Below are positions 60,153 through 64,000 of a DNA stretch of 64,000 nt, in pieces. Source of the stretch: Bacteroidales bacterium M8. Lineage in GTDB: Bacteria > Bacteroidota > Bacteroidia > Bacteroidales > Muribaculaceae. The translations under genes were made by a program, and so were the position numbers. Positions within the stretch are counted from its first letter, which is position 1, and every line of letters starts with the position of its first letter. The notes below the pieces were generated by a model that saw only the letters and a program-made list of their open reading frames with translations, searched no databases and was not told where the DNA came from. The stretch is taken from NCBI GenBank assembly GCA_001689495.1, contig LUJS01000015.1:49120-113119 (forward strand). The letters run 5' to 3'.

Positions 60153-61348
60153 ATTCCCTTATCCTTGATGTTCAACAATGGCCTCACCATGGCCACGACA
60201 TCGACTGTCGGGCTGATCAGGCCGAGTATCTCGTCAGTCGGCTTGTATGCCATGGGCGATTCGTCGATGGTGTTCTCGCAGACCGATGTCGAGAATATTC
60301 CGGTCATTGCCTCCCTGTAGTCGTCCATGCTTATACGTTTGTCGGCCTGAGCCCTCGACAGGGCACGTCCGGCTCCGTGCGGGGCCGTATCGAGCCACTC
60401 GTCGTTGCCTTTGCCCACGCAGATGGCTATGCCGTCGCGCATATTGAAGGGTATCGCCACCCGCACGCCCAAGGAGGCGTCGATGGCCCCTTTTCTCAGC
60501 ACCGGAGTGTCGTCAGTCACCGATATGTAGTTGTGGGTGGTGAAGATGGACTCGGCACATTTGGCCTTGCACAGCTTTTTTAGAATTGCAAAAATGCGAT
60601 CCCTTATCACGATATGGTTATATCGGGCGTATGCCTGTGCGATGGTCATATCCGAGAGATAGCCGACAAGCCCATCGTCCCACAGATAGCCCGTGAGAGC
60701 CGCCCGTCGGGGATTCTGCGCTATCTTGCGCCAGTAGGCGGCGACCTTGACCCCGAGGTTTCTCGACCCGCAGTGTATGGTCAGCCAACCTTCGTCCGAC
60801 TCGGCATCCACGCCATATTCGATGAAGTGGTTGCCGCCACCGAGCGTTCCGAGGCTCTTGTAGAAAATCCCCTCCTGCAACTTGATGCGACGGCAGAAGT
60901 CTGAGACGAAACGTGTGTCGATGCGAGGAGCATCGTTGATGAGGCCGGGCGCCGCAGACCGTGCCTTCTGATAGGCCGAATTGAGAAACCGGAACAGCTC
61001 CTTCTCGTTGAGCGAGTTCTTGGCGCATATCTCCTTGCCCGTGGGTATCGCCTCGCGAATGCGGTGGTCGAGTAGGGCAAGATCCTCGGGGCTCACGTTG
61101 GACGATAGTCTGTGCATGGATATGGTGCAGCCGATGTCGGCACCGATATGGTCGGGATTGACATACGAGCCGACAGGGTAGGCCGTGCCCACGTTGCACG
61201 ACTCACCCGCGTGGACGTCGGGCATCTGGACGATGCGCACCCCATTGAATGCGGGATGGTCGCACAAACCGGTGACCCAGCCGAGGGCCGAGTCTTCGAT
61301 ATTGTCTGTAAATATCTCTGCAGTTGTGTATTTGCCTTCGATTATCAT
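60149..61348 (-). CDS. rtcB: RNA ligase RtcB, PrfH-associated paralogue (RtcB2)
   Basis: Joins 2',3'-cyclic phosphate or 3'-phosphate RNA ends to 5'-OH ends using GTP. The start at 61348 (MIIEGKYTTAEIFTDNIEDS) follows the promoter; a longer frame to 61672 is out of register with family homology. Mn-binding and catalytic landmarks are intact: GADIGC (D71, C74), GGGNHFIEYG, IHCGSRNLG, TTHNYISV, and PHGAGRALSRAQA carrying the guanylylated His. At 399 residues it is compact, as PrfH-linked RtcB proteins are. It forms an operon with prfH and is divergent from a WYL regulator. Confidence 0.92.
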   Translation of the reverse strand: MIIEGKYTTAEIFTDNIEDSALGWVTGLCDHPAFNGVRIVQMPDVHAGESCNVGTAYPVGSYVNPDHIGADIGCTISMHRLSSNVSPEDLALLDHRIREAIPTGKEICAKNSLNEKELFRFLNSAYQKARSAAPGLINDAPRIDTRFVSDFCRRIKLQEGIFYKSLGTLGGGNHFIEYGVDAESDEGWLTIHCGSRNLGVKVAAYWRKIAQNPRRAALTGYLWDDGLVGYLSDMTIAQAYARYNHIVIRDRIFAILKKLCKAKCAESIFTTHNYISVTDDTPVLRKGAIDASLGVRVAIPFNMRDGIAICVGKGNDEWLDTAPHGAGRALSRAQADKRISMDDYREAMTGIFSTSVCENTIDESPMAYKPTDEILGLISPTVDVVAMVRPLLNIKDKGI

Positions 61349-61365
61349 AAATCTGTATTTTTCCG

Positions 61366-61425
61366 CAAAGTAAGACCGACTGTGCGCAATTGATTTGCGC
61401 AGCAAGGAAAAAATGTTTAGATTTG
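61366..61425. promoter_or_regulatory. Divergent rtcB2/WYL control region with TGCGCA-N7-TGCGCA site
   Basis: The site TGCGCA-ATTGATT-TGCGCA occupies 61383-61401. On the minus strand it lies exactly 9 bp upstream of TTACTTTG (61366-61373), the -7 box for rtcB2. On the plus strand TAGATTTG (61418-61425) is the -7 box of the WYL gene. No -33 TTTG is present for rtcB2, and the site is centred near -30, suggesting activation. The same site recurs at 62494-62512. Confidence 0.75.
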
Positions 61426-61442
61426 CAGAAAAAACACGGATT

Positions 61443-62477
61443 ATGCCCCTGAACCGCTCGGCACTGATACGAATTTCGACCATAGACCGCTGTCTGCGCA
61501 ACCGATACAGACGCTGGACCATCGACGACCTTATCGAGGCATGCACGGACGCACTTGCCGAATATGAGGGGCGCAGCAACCCCGTGAGCCGCCGCACGTT
61601 CCAGAACGATCTGGCCCTGATGCGCAGCGACCGACTCGGGTATAACGCCCCGATTGTGGTGCGCGACAACAAATATTACGAGTACGAGGATCCCGACTAC
61701 AGCATCACGCACCTGCCGCTCAACGAGGAGGGGCTCGATGCCCTGAACTCGGCCCTCGACATACTGCGTCAGTTGCAGGGATTCCCGCAGCTTGCCCCGT
61801 CGATAGAGATTATCAGCAAGCTCAACGAACAGATTTCGCGCCACACGGGCAATTCGGCACCCGCAATGGACATGGAAACCGTGGCCGGCTATCGCGGCGC
61901 ACAATATATAGGTATTATATATGATGCCGTGAAAAAATCACAGACCATCGTCATTGAATACCAGTCGTTCAAGGCCCGTCAGCCCGAGGCGATAATTGTC
62001 TACCCGTATCTGCTGAAGGAATATCGCAACCGCTGGTTCCTGATATGCGAGAAATCGACCAACAAGCGTCCGCAAGTCAACATCTTCGCGCTCGACCGCA
62101 TACATTCGGTTGAGGTGGACAGGCAGCATCCATTCAAGAAATGTGTTGGCTTCGACCCCGAGCATTATTTTGACGACACCATCGGCGTGACGAGGCATAT
62201 AGGGGACAAGGCGCGGCGAGTAGTGATAAAGATAGACCGCTGTCAGGCGCCATACGTCGAGTCAAAGCCGTTCCACAAATCTCAGAAAGTGGAACAACGG
62301 TTTCACGACGGCGGCATACAGATTTCGCTCAAGGTGGTGATAAACAACGAGCTCGAACGCCTCATTCTCGGCTACGGAGGCCACGCCGAGGTCATCGCCC
62401 CGCCCGAATTCCGCGCCAAGATAGCCGAAAGCGTCACCAAGGCAGCCTCGCGTTATGGTGCCTCCGAGGAGAAATAA
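61443..62477 (+). CDS. WYL-domain transcriptional regulator
   Basis: A 344-residue regulator: an N-terminal winged-helix (SALIRISTIDRCLRNRYRRWT; SRRTFQNDLALMRSDRLGY), a WYL domain (VIEYQSFKARQPEAIIVYPY then NRWFLICEKS near 173-203) and a WCX-like C-terminus. WYL proteins sense nucleic acids or small ligands and control DNA-repair, defence or RNA genes. Start chosen at 61443 after the TAGATTTG box. It lies between two rtcB promoters that share a palindromic site, so it probably controls both, replacing the RtcR-type control known in other bacteria (inference). Confidence 0.9.
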   Translation: MPLNRSALIRISTIDRCLRNRYRRWTIDDLIEACTDALAEYEGRSNPVSRRTFQNDLALMRSDRLGYNAPIVVRDNKYYEYEDPDYSITHLPLNEEGLDALNSALDILRQLQGFPQLAPSIEIISKLNEQISRHTGNSAPAMDMETVAGYRGAQYIGIIYDAVKKSQTIVIEYQSFKARQPEAIIVYPYLLKEYRNRWFLICEKSTNKRPQVNIFALDRIHSVEVDRQHPFKKCVGFDPEHYFDDTIGVTRHIGDKARRVVIKIDRCQAPYVESKPFHKSQKVEQRFHDGGIQISLKVVINNELERLILGYGGHAEVIAPPEFRAKIAESVTKAASRYGASEEK

Positions 62478-62493
62478 TTCACTTTTTTTGAGG

Positions 62494-62529
62494 TGCGCAG
62501 AATGATTGCGCACCGCCTTCGTAACTTTG
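62494..62529 (+). promoter_or_regulatory. rtcB1 promoter with TGCGCA-N7-TGCGCA site
   Basis: TGCGCA-GAATGAT-TGCGCA at 62494-62512 (extended GGTGCGCA...TGCGCACC) is followed after 9 bp by the -7 box TAACTTTG (62522-62529). Spacing and site match the rtcB2 promoter exactly, while the flanking bases differ, arguing for a functional site rather than a duplicated block. Confidence 0.75.
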
Positions 62530-62554
62530 CATCGTAATCAAAAATCAACAAGTT

Positions 62555-63808
62555 ATGAAGACCATAGACGGATACGATGTAAAGATTTTTACGGACAATA
62601 TCGAGGAGAGCGCCCTCGAGCAGATAGGCACTCTGCTCTCGATAGATGTATTCTCGGATAAGAAGATCCGCATAATGCCCGACGTCCATGCGGGTGCGGG
62701 ATGTGTCATCGGTTTCACCGGCGACCTCGGCGACAAGGTGATACCCAACATAGTCGGCGTCGACATAGGCTGCGGCATGAGGATACTCAAGCTGGGCCGT
62801 ATGGCTGAGATTGACTTCCACGCTTTCCACGAGCATATACGCTCGAACGTGCCTTCGGGCAAGATCGTGCGCGAGGAGAAGTTCGGCTTCAAGCCCCTGA
62901 CCGGAGAGGAGATGGAGATCTATCGCGAGGCCAAGGGGCTTGTGACACAGCTCCGGTGCTATCGCGAGCTCAAAGATTCGGCCCGCATCAACAAGGCCAT
63001 CGGCTCGCTCGGCGGAGGCAACCACTTCATCGAGCTCGACAAGGATGACGACGAGAACGTGTATCTGGTGATACACACCGGGTCGCGCAACCTCGGCAAA
63101 CAGGTGGCCGACATCTATCAGGCCCGTGCCATAAAGCATCTCACCGAGGGCGCCGACGAGCTGGAGGAGAACATTCGCCGCACCATCGAGGAGTATAAGG
63201 CCGCAGGGCGCAGGTCTGAGCTACAGGGTGTGATTCGCGAGATGCGCAAGGCAGCGAAACACTCGGCGCCCTCGCTGCCCGACGCACTCTGCTATGTCGA
63301 GGGTGAGGAGCGCGAGAACTATCTCCACGACATGCGCCTGTGCCAGCACTGGGCCGTGCTGAACCGCAAACTGATCTCGCTGCTGCTGATGAAGTTCTTT
63401 GCCGGCGCGGAGGTGGCCGAGGAGTTCGAGTCGGTGCACAACTACATTAGCGACGACAACATAATCCGTAAGGGATCCATCTCGGCCGCCGAGGGGGAGA
63501 GGTGCATAATACCCCTGAACATGCGCGACGGCTCGCTGCTCTGCACGGGCAAGGGCAATCCCGACTGGAACTGTTCGGCACCCCATGGCGCCGGTCGCGT
63601 GCTGAGCCGCAGTCAGGCATACGCCAAGATAACGATGGAGGATTTCGAGGAGTCCATGAAGGGAATCTATTCGGAGTCGGTCACGGACTCTACCCGCGAC
63701 GAGTCGCCGATGGTCTACAAGCCCGCCTCGGAGATCATCGCCAACATCGGCGATACGGTCAGCATTGATACGATAATCCGCCCGATATTCAATTTCAAGG
63801 CTTCGTGA
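62555..63808 (+). CDS. rtcB: RNA ligase RtcB (second paralogue, RtcB1)
   Basis: A 417-residue RNA 3'-phosphate ligase. Starts MKTIDGYDVKIFTDNIEESALEQ, with GVDIGCG (D70, C73), SLGGGNHFIELD, LVIHTGSRNLG, VHNYISDD, and PHGAGRVLSRSQA with the catalytic His. It differs clearly from the first RtcB of this locus (longer, with an extra helical insertion near 190-240: YKAAGRRSELQGVIREMRKAA), so it is a paralogue rather than a recent copy. Its promoter carries the same operator as rtcB2. Likely roles: tRNA or mRNA repair complementary to ribosomal repair. Confidence 0.93.
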   Translation: MKTIDGYDVKIFTDNIEESALEQIGTLLSIDVFSDKKIRIMPDVHAGAGCVIGFTGDLGDKVIPNIVGVDIGCGMRILKLGRMAEIDFHAFHEHIRSNVPSGKIVREEKFGFKPLTGEEMEIYREAKGLVTQLRCYRELKDSARINKAIGSLGGGNHFIELDKDDDENVYLVIHTGSRNLGKQVADIYQARAIKHLTEGADELEENIRRTIEEYKAAGRRSELQGVIREMRKAAKHSAPSLPDALCYVEGEERENYLHDMRLCQHWAVLNRKLISLLLMKFFAGAEVAEEFESVHNYISDDNIIRKGSISAAEGERCIIPLNMRDGSLLCTGKGNPDWNCSAPHGAGRVLSRSQAYAKITMEDFEESMKGIYSESVTDSTRDESPMVYKPASEIIANIGDTVSIDTIIRPIFNFKAS

Positions 63809-63837
63809 ATGCCACGGCCGGAGGGCCGGGGAGCGGG

Positions 63838-63884
63838 GGCACCTGAAGGTGCCGGGCAATAACGAAAGGGGCACCTGACGGTGC
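63838..63884. repeat. Two tandem hairpins after rtcB1 (terminator-like repeats)
   Basis: GGCACC-TGAA-GGTGCC (63838-63853) and GCACC-TGAC-GGTGC (63871-63884) are near-identical hairpins set in similar G-rich flanks about 33 bp apart. They may terminate rtcB1 or form a REP-like repeat. T-runs do not follow directly. Confidence 0.5.
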
Positions 63885-63898
63885 GGGCACGGGACAAA

Positions 63899-63934
63899 AT
63901 GGGGTGGGGTGTTTGGTGTTTTTTGGGGGTGGGG
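63899..63934 (+). other. G-rich tract (possible G-quadruplex)
   Basis: Four G-runs of 4-5 bases in two pairs, each pair split by one T (GGGGTGGGG at 63901-63909 and GGGGGTGGGG ending at 63934), with a T-rich spacer of about 15 bases. It lies directly before the promoter at 63936. A quadruplex is possible on the plus strand. Confidence 0.35.
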
Positions 63935-63935
63935 T

Positions 63936-63966
63936 TTTGTAGTTGTGGATTTAAGAGCTATATTTG
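63936..63966 (+). promoter_or_regulatory. Promoter for a gene beyond the right edge
   Basis: TTTG (63936-63939), 19 bp, then TATATTTG (63959-63966): a full match to the Bacteroidetes TTTG / TAnnTTTG promoter. No start codon of the driven gene is inside the window. Confidence 0.65.
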
Positions 63967-64000
63967 CATAAAAATTTCATTCGAAAATATTTTTATTGTG

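Noticed and set aside
61349..61672. N-terminal extension of RtcB2
   Set aside because: It runs through the divergent promoter and the WYL gene start and is not RtcB-like. The ATG at 61348 begins family homology.
1..64000. CRISPR arrays, tRNA and rRNA genes, intact transposases or integrases
   Set aside because: Looked for on both strands by eye; none with supporting sequence was found.

Overview
The window looks like a chromosomal segment of a GC-rich member of the Bacteroidales; a Muribaculaceae-like gut commensal is my best guess, but the family cannot be fixed from sequence alone. Support comes from many promoters with the Bacteroidetes -7 box TAnnTTTG, weak Shine-Dalgarno sites, a fused fucokinase/fucose-1-P guanylyltransferase (Fkp), a Bacteroidetes-type peptidoglycan-salvage operon, carboxypeptidase-regulatory-domain proteins and lipoproteins. 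No rRNA, tRNA, CRISPR array, integrase or intact insertion sequence was seen.

Layout. 1-9.6 kb (minus): partial lysS, fkp, an S9 dipeptidyl peptidase, prs, a DUF6155-like protein and dsbD. 9.8-17.1 kb (minus): ridA, yihY, a lipoprotein, a Rel/SpoT homologue with a degenerate hydrolase domain, murA with Asp in place of the catalytic Cys, and murB. 17.2-18.9 kb: a PIN / HTH-ImmA module, more AT-rich than its surroundings and bracketed by a 29-bp near-perfect duplication of the 3' end of the adjacent MFS gene. 18.9-29.9 kb (minus): a tightly packed operon for peptidoglycan turnover (amidase-like protein, glycosyltransferase, DUF4922, SpoIID-like, AmpG, NamZ, sugar kinase, MFS). 30.1-33.3 kb: an esterase and a type II restriction-modification system of MvaI/BcnI type with its own controller gene, next to a broken GNAT gene.

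33.5-46.6 kb (mostly plus): two complete tripartite RND efflux operons, the second of heavy-metal (CusA/CzcA) type with a His-rich adaptor. Between them is a small AT-richer island with a PD-(D/E)XK nuclease and a 78-residue protein. 46.6-50.2 kb: a four-gene group not recognised as a named system (HELSH metallopeptidase-like protein, unknown 426-aa protein, sigma-70-like protein, YbjN-like protein). 50.3-54.7 kb: DUF445 protein, low-molecular-weight phosphatase, an unknown 284-aa protein and two radical SAM enzymes in tight succession. 54.8-59.5 kb: two GNATs, a secreted protein, a possible small structured RNA, an ABC permease remnant, a DEDDh exonuclease and a FucP-type symporter.

59.5-63.8 kb is the most coherent unusual locus. 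rtcB2-prfH (RNA ligase plus release-factor homologue) is divergent from a WYL-domain regulator, which is followed by a second rtcB. Both rtcB promoters carry the same site, TGCGCA-N7-TGCGCA, exactly 9 bp upstream of the -7 box. This suggests one WYL-controlled RNA-repair and ribosome-rescue regulon. The window ends in tandem hairpins, a G-rich tract and a good promoter for a gene beyond the edge.
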